A stretch of 51,842 bases of DNA from Roseovarius sp. TE539 (GCF_003298505.1 NZ_QNGB01000025.1:1-51842); one strand, 5' to 3'. Shown: positions 1 to 8,918, counted from the first letter of the stretch. Made by a program: numbers and translations. Notes: generated by a model not told the origin, from the sequence alone.

Positions 1-310
1 CGCTCGACGAGGTCTTCCCGGGCACGCGCCATCAACGGTGTTGGGGTGAAGGGCGTCTCGGGATTGGTCCGGTGGACCAATCCAGCCCTGAACGGGCGGA
101 GCCCCGTCGAACAAGATCGCCAACGTCCTGAACAAGTTCCCGAAATCGATGCAGCCGACGGTGAAGGCCGATCTGCGTGAGATCTGGCAGGCGGAAACCC
201 GCGCCGCGGCGGAAACCGCCATGGAAACTTTCTCCGAAAAATACGGGGCGAAATACGAAAAAGCGGTCACCTGGCGCCGGTCAATCACAAGAGGGTTTAC
301 CGGATCATGA
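1..310 (+). pseudogene. IS256-family (mutator) transposase fragment, disrupted
   Basis: The first 44 bases encode a peptide beginning LDEVFPGTRHQRCW, and from about 110 a different frame continues NKIANVLNKFPKSMQP and then EIWQAETRAAAETAMETF. Together these match the stretch around and after the second catalytic region of IS256/Mutator DDE transposases, as recalled from the family. The two pieces are separated by about 62 bases of foreign sequence that shifts the frame. Family similarity stops near 267, after the residues KAV, and the frame ends at a TGA at 308-310. Both ends of the transposase are missing: the left lies outside the window and the right is replaced by an IS3-type sequence. 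It is a dead remnant. Confidence 0.85.
45..106. repeat. Small palindromic insert inside the IS256 remnant
   Basis: About 62 bases interrupt the IS256 reading frame. They contain a perfect 10-base inverted repeat, GGATTGGTCC (61-70) and GGACCAATCC (74-83), with a 3-base loop, followed by a CGGGCGGAGCCCCG stretch. The insert changes the reading frame. It resembles a small mobile or repeated palindromic element, but a single copy in this window cannot prove mobility. The ends are approximate. Confidence 0.5.
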
Positions 311-900
311 AGGCGCACAACCTGCTGCTGGCACGCAAATACACGGAGCGTCCGGAGCAGACCCATGACGGCAAGGTGGTCGTCATGCGGTCGAACCTCC
401 GCTGGTGTTCCGACGGCTTCGAGTTCACCTGCTGGAACGGTGCCGTGGTGCGCGGCGCCTTCATCATCGATGCGCATGATCGCGAGGTCATCGCCTGGCG
501 CGTGGTGGTGAATGCCGGCATCAGCGGATCGGACATCCGCGACACGATGCTGGAGGCGGTGGAGAGGCGCTTCGGTGATTGCCAGGCGCCACACGCTGTC
601 GAGGTGCTCACCGACAACGGCGCACCCTACACGGCGAAGGATACGCGCATCTTCGCCCGGCAACTCGGCCTGCGCTCCTGCTTTACGCCGGTGAAGAGCC
701 CGCAGAGCAATGGCCTGTCCGAAGCCTTCGTGAACACGCTCAAGCGCGACTACGTACGCGTGACGCCGTTGCCGGATGCGGAAACCGCGCTCGGATTGAT
801 TGATGGCTGGTTCGAAGATTATAACGAGAACCATCCGCACTCAGGGCTGAAATGGCGCTCGCCCCGCGAGTTCATCGCAGCTCAAAACGCAACCGCCTGA
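280..900 (+). pseudogene. IS3-family (IS2 group) OrfB transposase, 5'-truncated
   Basis: From about 280 the frame reads VNHKRVYRIMKAHNLLLARK and continues with an rve-type integrase core that closely resembles IS2 OrfB. Recognisable landmarks are RWCSDGFEF, the first Asp in FIIDAHDRE, the second Asp in LTDNGAPYTA, the Glu in SNGLSEAFVNTLKRDY, and the terminal HPHSGLKWRSPREF. The catalytic D-D-E triad is intact, but about 90 N-terminal residues of a roughly 300-residue OrfB are missing, as is OrfA. An internal ATG at 307 could start a 197-residue product lacking the N-terminal part. The left border abuts the IS256 fragment at about 268-279, so this is a recombination scar rather than a complete element. 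Confidence 0.88.
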
Positions 901-1227
901 GTGTCCGGTGAAATGGGGGCAAGATCAATCCCGGCCAATCCGGACGATATGAGGTCTTTGCGCCTGGCCCGGCCATAACGCCGCGCCGGGGGGCGGCCCG
1001 GTGATGCGCGGCGGCTTCGCCTGGAGTCCGCGCAGGGAAAATGTGCGCTCCATCCGCGCTTCGGTCACTCGACCTACCAAGCGCGAAGCTCCGCCCTGAC
1101 CAGCCGGTCCGCAAGGGGCCGTGTCCGCCCCGGGCTGACTGCCACCATCTGACATTTTCGCGCGGGAAACGTGTCTCCTGGCCTCATGCCCGCGTTCTTA
1201 CGGGCATCTTGTGGCCGGTGTGGAACA
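901..1227. other. Non-coding stretch with probable right end of the IS3 element
   Basis: I see no convincing gene here. Just after the OrfB stop, the bases TGTCCGGTGAAATGGGGGCA (902-921) look like the right terminal inverted repeat of an IS3-type element. The left partner is not in the window, so this is unconfirmed. The rest is G+C-rich and holds only low-quality open frames on both strands. Confidence 0.4.
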
Positions 1228-1944
1228 CTATACCTGTGCGTAGCTTGACCACAGGATCCGCGTTTCACCCTCGGTCTGCCAATCCACCGTTCCGCCCTGC
1301 AGGACATAGGCCGTCTGGCCACTCGTGAAGGTTTCGTCCCCGGCCGGCGACGTCAGTGTCAGACAGCCGGACAGCACATGGAGCAGCAGGTTGGCACGCA
1401 CCGGCATCGCCGGGATCTTCATGTCCGCGCACAACCGCAAGCCGGCCTGCATCGACCCCGCGGCATTGATGAAATCCACACGGTCGGTCACGACCCCGCC
1501 GCCCGGGCTGCCCGACAGGTCGGGCACAGTGATCCGGTGCAGCGCAGGGTTATCTCCCGCCTCCGGCACAGTTGCATCGAGAATCATGAATAACTTGCGC
1601 AGATAACCCGCCTGCTTCCACTGGCATTCGAACCCCTTGGGAATGATGAAGGCCTGCCCCTGCTCCACTTCGACATCGGTACCATCGGGCAGCCCCATCA
1701 CCAGCGACCCTTCGAGCAGAAACATGAACTCGTCCACCGGGTAGGGCGCCATCCTTTCGGTCTGGGCGGTGCAATCCCAGACCCCTGACAGATAGCCGTG
1801 CGCCGCGTCCTCGTGATAGATATGTCCGCGTTGCACCGGTGTGCCGGATTCAAGGCCCGCGGGGTCAATCGTCTCCCATTCGGTCAGCCCGGTATCTTCG
1901 GGGCCTTTTTCTTCGAATCTAAGTATGGTTGCTGCCTTTGTCAT
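1228..1944 (-). CDS. Bicupin protein (cupin_3/DUF861-type)
   Basis: This is a 238-residue soluble protein with two cupin modules. The first, residues about 50-125, shows GVWDCTAQTER, then YPVDEFMFLLEGSLVMG, then GQAFIIPKGFECQW, the layout of cupin_3 (DUF861) domains. The second, about 150-235, is more divergent (LLLHVLSGCLTL, SGQTAYVLQGGTVDWQ). Cupin_3 proteins include ureidoglycolate/ureidoglycine enzymes and many uncharacterised small-molecule binders. The upstream stretch GGAAAGGACC gives a modest ribosome-binding site. The gene lies 142 bases downstream of the amine-catabolism operon on the same strand, with a hairpin between them, so it may be its last gene or a separate unit. The function is not assigned. 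Confidence 0.8.
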   Translation of the reverse strand: MTKAATILRFEEKGPEDTGLTEWETIDPAGLESGTPVQRGHIYHEDAAHGYLSGVWDCTAQTERMAPYPVDEFMFLLEGSLVMGLPDGTDVEVEQGQAFIIPKGFECQWKQAGYLRKLFMILDATVPEAGDNPALHRITVPDLSGSPGGGVVTDRVDFINAAGSMQAGLRLCADMKIPAMPVRANLLLHVLSGCLTLTSPAGDETFTSGQTAYVLQGGTVDWQTEGETRILWSSYAQV

Positions 1945-2064
1945 TGTCCTGGTCCTTTCCGGTCAGCGTGAAGCGGCATGTCTGTCGGTACCCTGTTCGC
2001 GGCCCGGCAACGCGCGGCTCGCAGGCGGCGCGGAATTTCACCACGTTCCTTCCCGGGCTCCGTG

Positions 2065-2086
2065 TCCGGAGGCGGTCGACTCCGGA
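2065..2086 (-). terminator. Hairpin immediately after the flavin oxidoreductase stop
   Basis: A 7-base inverted repeat (TCCGGAG at 2065-2071, CTCCGGA at 2080-2086) lies directly downstream of the stop codon of the 2087-4048 gene. No T-run follows, so it may be a weak terminator or a 3'-end stabiliser between that gene and the bicupin gene. Confidence 0.4.
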
Positions 2087-4048
2087 TCATAGCTGCGCCC
2101 CCACCGTCAGCCCCTCAAGTACCGCCTCCTCGACGCTGCGCGGGGAAACGCAATCGCCAATCATGTGAAGGTGGCCCGGCCAATCCTTCAGGGCGTCGCA
2201 CAGCCCGGTTTCCGGAGCGTGGCCAAGGGCTGCAACAACCGTATCGACACCTTCAAGAACCACCGGCTCGCCGCTCAGGACATGCTGAAAATAGGCATCA
2301 TCGGCATCCGCCCCGTAGAGCCGCAGATAGGGAATGATCTCGACCCCGAGACGATGCAGATCCCCCAGCCATTTGTCGCGCGTGTACTGGGGAATGGAAT
2401 GGCCCGCCGTCATCGCGTTCACGGCCAGCCTGACATGACAGCCGTCCCGCGCAAGACGTTCGGCCAACCCCAGCCCGATCCAGTCCGCGCGCCAGTCGGC
2501 GATCGCCACGCGCGGGCCGACATTCACAGCCCCCTTCAAAACCTCCCAGGCATCTACCAGGTGGGCCTCGTCGGAGCCCTCGATAGCGGGGCGACGGGGC
2601 GTGGCGCCGGTTGCCAGTATCACCGCGTCAGGGGCGTCGCACGCGACCCGTTCCGCATCAACCGGGCTGTTGAAGTGCATGGTGACACCCGCGTTCCCGG
2701 CCTCGCGAAGAAGGTTTGTCGTGACCCCTCCGAACTCGGCCCGCCCGGGCAGCATCTGCGCCAGCGTAACCTGCCCGCCGGGCGTCGCCGCGGCTTCGTG
2801 GAGCGTCACGTCATGCCCGCGCGCCGCGGCAATGGCAGCGGCCTTCAGCCCGCCCGGCCCGGCGCCGACCACCATCACCCGGCGTGGCGCCGCCGCCGAC
2901 GTGAGAGTGCCGTACCTGCGTTCCCGGCCGGTTTCGGGGCGCTGGATGCACGAGATCGGATACCCGTTCAGCATATGCCCGATACAGGCCTGATTGCAGG
3001 CGACGCAGGCACGAATATCATCCAGCCGCCCCTCACGGGCCTTCTCGGGCATGTCGGGGTCCGAGATCAGCGCGCGGGTCATCCCGCACATGTCCGCCTG
3101 CCCGGCCGCCAGCACCTGTTCGGCGATCTGCGGCTGGTTGATGCGGGCGGCAACAAAGACGGGCACGGATACGCGCGCCCGGATGGCCTGTGAAAGCGGC
3201 GCGGTATAGGCCGTATCGAAGGCCATCGGCGGCACGATATGCGTCGACCCGGCCAACCCCGCCGAGGTGCCGGCGGTCACATTGAGGTAATCCAGCACGC
3301 CGTCTGCCGCCAAGGCTTCGGCGATATCCAGCATGTCGCCCTGCTCCAGGCCGTCGTGGTCCCTTTCATCACCGGACAAGCGGAGGCCCACGACCATGTC
3401 ATCACCAGCCCCGGCGCGCACCGCATCCAGCACTTCGCGGATGAACCGCAATCGGTTGTGAAAACCGCCGCCGTAGCGGTCCGTCCGCAGGTTGGTGCGC
3501 GGGTTCATGAACTGTCCCGCCAGATACCCGTGCGAGGCCACGACCTCGATCCCGTCAAGTCCGGCAGCACGGCAACGCCCGGCGGCCTCACCGAACCCGG
3601 TGACGATTTCCTCGATCACACCGGCGGACAGGGCGCGGGGCATGACATGAAACCGCTCGTTGGGAATGGCCGAAGGGGCCACGGCCACGGCCTGCGTGCC
3701 ATCCGCGGCGACGGCCATCTCCCGCCCCGGATGCGACAGTTGCGCAAAGACCTTGCAGCCATGCGCGTGACAGGCCCGCGCTATTCGGCCGTATGCGGGG
3801 ATGCAGGCATCGTCATGGGCGCGGATCGCGGGCCGCGCCGCCTGTCCCGAAGGATGGGCGCGGGCGGCCTCGATGATGATCAGGGCAGCCCCGCCCCTTG
3901 CCCGGGCCTCGTGATAGGCGACCATGTCATCCGTCGGCAAGCCGTCGCGAAGCATTACCGTCATGTGCCCTGTGGACAGGATGCGGTTCTTGAGAATATG
4001 CCCGCGAATGGTGAGCGGCGAGAAAAGAGTGGCAAGCCCCTGGGTCAT
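2087..4048 (-). CDS. FMN/FAD/4Fe-4S NADH:flavin oxidoreductase (DgcA/StcD-like)
   Basis: This is a 653-residue member of the Old Yellow Enzyme/TMADH superfamily. Residues about 1-340 form the FMN TIM barrel (LFSPLTIRGHILKNRI, then EVVASHGYLAGQFMNPRTN, then GMTRALISDPDMP). A Cys cluster, CVACNQACIG with a later Cys in PISCIQRPE, ligates a 4Fe-4S centre. Residues from about 390 carry the dinucleotide fold VVGAGPGGLKAA. The barrel start reads NRILSTGHM, without the Cys that binds FMN covalently in TMADH, so FMN should be non-covalent. Known relatives include dimethylglycine demethylase DgcA, N-methylproline demethylase and 2,4-dienoyl-CoA reductase. Its place at the end of the amine operon favours N-demethylation. 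The substrate is unknown. Confidence 0.85.
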   Translation of the reverse strand: MTQGLATLFSPLTIRGHILKNRILSTGHMTVMLRDGLPTDDMVAYHEARARGGAALIIIEAARAHPSGQAARPAIRAHDDACIPAYGRIARACHAHGCKVFAQLSHPGREMAVAADGTQAVAVAPSAIPNERFHVMPRALSAGVIEEIVTGFGEAAGRCRAAGLDGIEVVASHGYLAGQFMNPRTNLRTDRYGGGFHNRLRFIREVLDAVRAGAGDDMVVGLRLSGDERDHDGLEQGDMLDIAEALAADGVLDYLNVTAGTSAGLAGSTHIVPPMAFDTAYTAPLSQAIRARVSVPVFVAARINQPQIAEQVLAAGQADMCGMTRALISDPDMPEKAREGRLDDIRACVACNQACIGHMLNGYPISCIQRPETGRERRYGTLTSAAAPRRVMVVGAGPGGLKAAAIAAARGHDVTLHEAAATPGGQVTLAQMLPGRAEFGGVTTNLLREAGNAGVTMHFNSPVDAERVACDAPDAVILATGATPRRPAIEGSDEAHLVDAWEVLKGAVNVGPRVAIADWRADWIGLGLAERLARDGCHVRLAVNAMTAGHSIPQYTRDKWLGDLHRLGVEIIPYLRLYGADADDAYFQHVLSGEPVVLEGVDTVVAALGHAPETGLCDALKDWPGHLHMIGDCVSPRSVEEAVLEGLTVGAQL

Positions 4049-4060
4049 GGCATCAGTCGG

Positions 4061-4267
4061 TCACGGATCGTTTTTCCGGCTGTCAGCCAGTTTTTCAAGT
4101 TCCCGGCGCAGGCGCTGCTTATCCAGGTGGCGGGCAGTGCAGGTGTCGCAGGCGAGCGCGGGCCGGTCGGCGGTGACCGGGGCCGTCGTGGTGTCCGGCC
4201 GGAACACCGCAACACCCGCGCCAACGGCGACGATCACCAGCCCGGCAAGGAACGCTTTCGACATCAT
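4061..4267 (-). CDS. Small single-span membrane protein with CxxC motif
   Basis: This 68-residue protein has an N-terminal hydrophobic segment (residues about 4-22), a short Thr/Ala/Pro stretch, a CDTC pair at about 41-44, and a charged, probably helical tail rich in Arg, Lys and Glu. The topology suggests an inner-membrane anchor with the Cys pair outside the hydrophobic core. The start overlaps the stop of the preceding gene (ATGA) and its own stop is 12 bases before the next gene, so it is translationally coupled within the amine operon. CDTCTARH is not a c-type haem motif, which needs CxxCH. I do not recognise the family. Operon position and coupling are the reasons to accept it as real. 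Confidence 0.6.
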   Translation of the reverse strand: MMSKAFLAGLVIVAVGAGVAVFRPDTTTAPVTADRPALACDTCTARHLDKQRLRRELEKLADSRKNDP

Positions 4268-6849
4268 GCCGTTCCCGTCGCCAGATAATGCCGCATCGGC
4301 GCGGTGCTTTTCGGATCGGCGGCCACTTCGCGTTCGAGAAAGGCGATCGCGGCCACTTCATGTGCGGTCAGAACCTTCAACACCGGCAGATCGGCCCGCG
4401 GTGCCATGGACTCGAGCTTTTCGAAATCGTCGATATAATCGGGAAACGTTCGTCGCATCTCCGCAATCAACCCGTGCCACTCGGCCGGGCCGTGAGCGGC
4501 CTGCGCCCGTCCGGTGCGATGCAGGTCCGCGCTCGGGCGCGGGCACAGGCCGTATTTGCGCAGGAGTGGCAGGACGGCGGCAGCGGCATGCGTCTCGACC
4601 TTCGCCATGAGGCGCATCTTCGCACGCTGCTCCGGTGACCTGAGCCGATCGGCCAGCGCATTGAAATATGCCTCGCCCTCGATCTCTTCCTCATAGTAAC
4701 GCAACAGAGTTTCCAGATACCCCGGGTCGGCCACCTCCGCCGGGGCTGTTGAAGAGGTCCCGGCAAGATGCGCGCCATCCCGCGTATCGCCCACATCCAC
4801 CCGGTCATGGCGAAGAGGCTCGTCGATTTCCACAGGTTCATCCATTTCCCTTGCGTAGCGGTGCCCGGCATGAACCGCCGCGGCCACGATCGCCGGCGCC
4901 TCGCAATCTCCGATCCGCGTCAGTGTGAATGGAAGATTTTCGGCCGCCCCACCCGCCTTTGCCAGGATATCCTGATAAAGCCCGTCTTCCGGGCACCGCT
5001 GTGTCACCATCACGACCGAGCCAACGGCGATCGCCTTCTCCGCACCGCTGTAGGTGCAAGCCAGCGTCGCCTTGCTGCCGTCAAAACAGCGCAGGCAATG
5101 GGAGAGTTCAATCCCGATGCCCAGTTCCACCAGGTGGCTGCGCACGCGCCAGCGTTCGCTTGTCTTCCCGGCCCATTCGGACACCACGTCGGAGGGGGTG
5201 CAAAGCGTCACCTCGCGCCCTTCGTCGTGCAGCTTCTCGGCGATGACGCCCCCCATGTAATACCCGTCCTCATCATAGACGAGCACCGGACCGGACGGCA
5301 CCCGGCCGTCCATGATGTCATCCGGTGTCAGGATTTCCGGTGTCTCCGCATCGTCCGGAACGACCGGAACATAGGCAAGACCATCGAAACGGTCGGAACG
5401 CCACGTCGCACCGGTGGCGATGGCCACGTGATCCGCCCCTACCGCGATAACGTCCTCGGCGGAAAGGCGGCTTTCGAGAAACACCTCGACATTCGGCATC
5501 TCCAGCATCTGTTGTGCACGGTAATCACGCACGCGGGCATATTCGCTCATCCCCGGCAGCCTGCTTTCGCGCGTGACGCGCCCGCCGATGTCGCGTCTTG
5601 CCTCGGCCAGCATCACCTTGTAGCCCCGCGCGCCAAGCGCCCGTGCCGCCTCCAGACCGGCGGGACCGGCGCCAACCACGAGCACCGTCGCGTCGGACCC
5701 CCGCGGCGGGATCTTTTCGGGGTGCCAGCCCTTGCGCCATTCCTCGCCCATCGTGGGATTCTGGGTGCAACGGATCGGGACACCAGTCGAGTCGCCGGAG
5801 TAGCAGACGTTGCAGCCGATGCATTCACGGATTGCCCCCAGCTCTCCGGTTTCGATCTTGGCCGGCAGGAAGGGGTCAGCGATCGAAGGGCGCGCGCCGC
5901 CTATGAAATCGGTGATCCCGCGCCGGATCTGGCCGACCATCGTGTCAGGCGAGGTGAAGCGTCCCACCGTGACCACGGGCTTGCTGGTGACCTGCTTGAC
6001 GAACTCCATGTAGGGCTCGAGCGCCGCTTCCTTGGTGAAGCGCGAAACGCCCATCTCGACAAAATAATTGGCGATATTGATATCCCAGAGGTCCGGAAGA
6101 TCGCCCATCGACGCGAGCATGTCACGCCGCTCGCCGTGGATCGGCACGCCATCGGCACCGATCTCCTCGTCTGCGGAGAAACGCACCGCGACCGCGCACC
6201 TGTCGCCAACCGCTTCCTTGGTGTCCTCGATCAGTTCGCGCACCAGCCGGGTGCGGTTCTCCAACGATCCGCCATACTCATCACTGCGAGTATTGGCCCT
6301 GGGATCGAGGAAATTGGACAACAGATAGGTGTGCGTGGCGTAAACGTAGACAATGTCGAAGCCCGCATCGCGGGCCCGGAGTGCCGCCTTGCGGTGCCAT
6401 CGGCGCAGGTTCCGAATGTCGGCCTTGTCCATCGAGCGGGTCTGATACGGGTGTCCGGCCAGATTGGGCATCGACGTCACGTCCATCGACACCTCGCGCG
6501 TCAGAAGGTTGGCCGACCGCGCCCCGCCATACCACAGTTCCGCACCGGCCAGCGCCCCGTGCTCATGCACCTTCTCGGTCATCAGCGCATGGGCGCGGAT
6601 GTCACCCTGATCCCACAGCGACGCCGACGGATGCGGCAGATCGTCGGACGTGGGGTGGATGGAGTTGTACTCGGTGCAGACAACGCCCCAGCCGCCCTCG
6701 GCCTTGATGCCGCGCATCTCCGACAGCATCCGCGGGCGCATGTAACCCATCCCGGTACAATGCGGAACCTGATAAAACCGGTTCTTGGCTGTCACGGGCC
6801 CGATCTTCACCGGCTCGAAAAGTACGTCATATCGCGGGTCGCGTGTCAT
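4264..6849 (-). CDS. TMADH-type flavoprotein with C-terminal helical extension
   Basis: This 861-residue protein has residues about 1-700 that align along their length with trimethylamine dehydrogenase. The FYQVPHC Cys (Cys30 in TMADH) that carries 6-S-cysteinyl FMN is present. The substrate-bowl Tyr60 is kept in CTEYNSI. A 4Fe-4S motif CIGCNVC plus a later Cys is present, followed by the dinucleotide fold VVGAGPAGLEAA. From about residue 707 there is an extra segment of about 155 residues absent from TMADH (roughly 730 residues). It is predicted all-helical and acidic, with EEEIEGEAYF, KVETHAAA and TAHEVAAIAFLE, suggestive of a ferritin-like four-helix bundle. The start at 6849 is chosen over an in-frame ATG at 6894 because the family begins RDPRYD and AGGAGA lies just upstream. 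Of the three paralogues this one best keeps TMADH-type substrate residues. Confidence 0.88.
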   Translation of the reverse strand: MTRDPRYDVLFEPVKIGPVTAKNRFYQVPHCTGMGYMRPRMLSEMRGIKAEGGWGVVCTEYNSIHPTSDDLPHPSASLWDQGDIRAHALMTEKVHEHGALAGAELWYGGARSANLLTREVSMDVTSMPNLAGHPYQTRSMDKADIRNLRRWHRKAALRARDAGFDIVYVYATHTYLLSNFLDPRANTRSDEYGGSLENRTRLVRELIEDTKEAVGDRCAVAVRFSADEEIGADGVPIHGERRDMLASMGDLPDLWDINIANYFVEMGVSRFTKEAALEPYMEFVKQVTSKPVVTVGRFTSPDTMVGQIRRGITDFIGGARPSIADPFLPAKIETGELGAIRECIGCNVCYSGDSTGVPIRCTQNPTMGEEWRKGWHPEKIPPRGSDATVLVVGAGPAGLEAARALGARGYKVMLAEARRDIGGRVTRESRLPGMSEYARVRDYRAQQMLEMPNVEVFLESRLSAEDVIAVGADHVAIATGATWRSDRFDGLAYVPVVPDDAETPEILTPDDIMDGRVPSGPVLVYDEDGYYMGGVIAEKLHDEGREVTLCTPSDVVSEWAGKTSERWRVRSHLVELGIGIELSHCLRCFDGSKATLACTYSGAEKAIAVGSVVMVTQRCPEDGLYQDILAKAGGAAENLPFTLTRIGDCEAPAIVAAAVHAGHRYAREMDEPVEIDEPLRHDRVDVGDTRDGAHLAGTSSTAPAEVADPGYLETLLRYYEEEIEGEAYFNALADRLRSPEQRAKMRLMAKVETHAAAAVLPLLRKYGLCPRPSADLHRTGRAQAAHGPAEWHGLIAEMRRTFPDYIDDFEKLESMAPRADLPVLKVLTAHEVAAIAFLEREVAADPKSTAPMRHYLATGTA

Positions 6850-6854
6850 CTGCG

Positions 6855-6860
6855 TCTCCT
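6855..6860 (-). promoter_or_regulatory. Ribosome-binding site fixing the start at 6849
   Basis: AGGAGA on the minus strand ends five bases before the ATG at 6849. It supports the shorter protein start (MTRDPRYD) over the ATG 45 bases further upstream. Confidence 0.7.
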
Positions 6861-6866
6861 GTGCGC

Positions 6867-8918
6867 TCACATTGTCCCGGCCAGTGCCATGCATTCGCGC
6901 CGGAAGGGTACATTGCCGTCAACGGGGGCACCCACCTCGCGGGCAAACCGATGGCCACCATAGACAGCCGCGGCGATCGTCCCGGGCGCGAGGCAATCGC
7001 CGATCCGGGTCAGAGATCCGGGGCCGTCACCCGAAAGGTCCGCATAAAGGTCGTCGACGGGCCGCCGCATCGTCACAAGCACGGCGGCCCCGCAGCTCAG
7101 CGTTTCAACCTGCCCGGTATAGATGCATTCCAGATCCGCCGCTCCGGTGCGCAGCGCGGCGATGTTGCGTGCGGTCCTGATCCGCACGCCCAGATCCAAC
7201 AGGCGCTTCTGGATGGCGTGCTGTTCAAGTGTGTTGTGCGTCCATGACGAAACTTCTGTGGCCGGGGTGACATAGGTCACGTCGGCGCCACAGCGGCGCA
7301 ACTTCTCGGCAATCACGGCGCCCATGTAATAGTGATCGTCATCGAAAACGATCAGCTGCCCCCCGGGCGGGGGCGTCCCATCCATGATGTCGTCCGGGGT
7401 CAGAACCCTGGCATCCGCCGCGATCTCCATGCCGGCGGGATTCTCACGGCCCTTTCCATCGGCGCTCCAGCGTGCGCCGGTTGCCAGGACCACGTGATCG
7501 GCGCCGAACTCCGCGATGGACCGCGCGTCCATCCGGCTTTCGAGGTAGAAATCCACATTGACCATCTGGCCAATCCGGTATTCACGGTAGTCGGCCACCC
7601 GGCCCCATTCCGACAGTCCCGGAAGCCGACGCTCCCGCGCCACCCTTCCGCCGGGTTCGGATCCGGCCTCGGCCAGCGTCACTGCGTAGCCCCTCTGACC
7701 AAGCGCAAGCGCACATTCCAGCCCGGCCGGCCCGGCACCTACGATCAGGAAACTTTCGTTTGCCGTCCGCGGCGCGATCCGCTCGGGGTGCCAGCCGCGG
7801 CGCCATTCCTCGCCCATGGTCGGATTCTGCGTGCAGCGGATCGGAACACTGTCATTGTCTCCGGACACGCATATGTTGCAGCCGATGCATTCGCGAATTT
7901 CATCGATGCGCCCTTCCTCGATTTTCGCGGGCAGGAACGGATCGGCGATCGACGGGCGTGCCGCACCGATGAAATCCAGTTTGCCGCCCTTGACCAGTGA
8001 AACCATCGCGTCGGGCGAAGTGTAGCGTCCCACGCCCACCACAGGCTTGCTCGTCACCGTCTTGACGAAGGCGACATAATCATCCTGGAACCCTTGCGGC
8101 TTGAAGCGTGACGTGGCGCTGTCGTTCTCCCACCCGCTCAGGTTGACATCCCACAGGTCCGGAAGCTCGGCCAGCATCTCGACAAGATCGCGCCCCTCTC
8201 CCTCGCTGGTCATGCCACCGGAGCCCAGCAACTCTTCGACGGCGAAACGCAGGGCCACCGCGCACCGTTCGCCGACAGCTTCTCTTGTGTCCTCCAGCAC
8301 TTCGCACAGAAGGCGCGCGCGGTTTTCAAGGGACCCACCATATTCGTCACTGCGGTGGTTGTGCCGACGCGACAGGAAATGCGAGATCGTTGAAAGCTGA
8401 TGTCCGGCATAGACATAGACAATGTCGAACCCAGTGCGGCGCGCCCTGAGCGCGGCCTCCCTGTGCCAGCGGCGCAGATCGCGAATATCCGACTTGTCCA
8501 TCGCCCGCGCCTGCACCGGATCCGGCAGGGCGACAGGGCAGTGAGACGGCGCCATCGGCACGTCCCGGCTGTAGCGGTTGGCGGCCATCAAACCGGCATG
8601 GTTAAGCTCGACCCCGGCAAGGCTGCCGAATTCGTGGATGCCGTCACACATGCGCGCCAGAACCGGCATATCCCTGTCATCCCAGAGCCGCCCGCCCGAC
8701 CATGGCGCGTGTTCCGAAGATGAATGGATTTCAACCTCCTCGGTGCAGATCACGGCCCAACCACCTTCGGCCTTGGTGCGCCGCATCTCGGCCATGGTGC
8801 TGGGGTAGACACGGCCCATGCCGTTGCAATGCGGCACCTGGTAGAAACGGTTGCGCGCGGTGACAGGACCGATCTGCACCGGCTCGAACAGGCAATCGTA
8901 TCTGGTGTCGCGGGTCAT
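6867..8918 (-). CDS. TMADH-type flavoprotein, copy 2
   Basis: This 683-residue TMADH-family amine dehydrogenase/demethylase has a TIM barrel at residues about 1-370 with the covalent-FMN Cys in FYQVPHC. The 4Fe-4S motif CIGCNIC plus a later Cys in PIRCTQN follows, and then the FAD/ADP-binding fold IVGAGPAGLECA. Compared with TMADH, the tyrosine of the substrate bowl (Tyr60) is replaced by glutamate (CTEEVEI), although LWDVN and the His in VYAGH are kept. An acid in place of an aromatic suggests a different, possibly more polar or doubly charged amine. The start overlaps the preceding gene's stop (ATGA), with GGAG upstream, and the end is 17 bases from the next start. It is most like its neighbour at 8915-11002. 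Electrons would normally pass to an electron-transfer flavoprotein, which is not encoded here. Confidence 0.87.
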   Translation of the reverse strand: MTRDTRYDCLFEPVQIGPVTARNRFYQVPHCNGMGRVYPSTMAEMRRTKAEGGWAVICTEEVEIHSSSEHAPWSGGRLWDDRDMPVLARMCDGIHEFGSLAGVELNHAGLMAANRYSRDVPMAPSHCPVALPDPVQARAMDKSDIRDLRRWHREAALRARRTGFDIVYVYAGHQLSTISHFLSRRHNHRSDEYGGSLENRARLLCEVLEDTREAVGERCAVALRFAVEELLGSGGMTSEGEGRDLVEMLAELPDLWDVNLSGWENDSATSRFKPQGFQDDYVAFVKTVTSKPVVGVGRYTSPDAMVSLVKGGKLDFIGAARPSIADPFLPAKIEEGRIDEIRECIGCNICVSGDNDSVPIRCTQNPTMGEEWRRGWHPERIAPRTANESFLIVGAGPAGLECALALGQRGYAVTLAEAGSEPGGRVARERRLPGLSEWGRVADYREYRIGQMVNVDFYLESRMDARSIAEFGADHVVLATGARWSADGKGRENPAGMEIAADARVLTPDDIMDGTPPPGGQLIVFDDDHYYMGAVIAEKLRRCGADVTYVTPATEVSSWTHNTLEQHAIQKRLLDLGVRIRTARNIAALRTGAADLECIYTGQVETLSCGAAVLVTMRRPVDDLYADLSGDGPGSLTRIGDCLAPGTIAAAVYGGHRFAREVGAPVDGNVPFRRECMALAGTM

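Noticed and set aside
4135..4146. CDTC motif in the small membrane protein as a c-type haem site
   Set aside because: The haem motif needs CxxCH; here the residue after the second Cys is Thr and the His is three residues later.
4768..6963. A 731-residue open frame on the plus strand opposite a TMADH-type gene
   Set aside because: It mirrors the opposite strand of a conserved enzyme in a G+C-rich genome, has His/Arg/Pro-rich composition and no recognisable domain.
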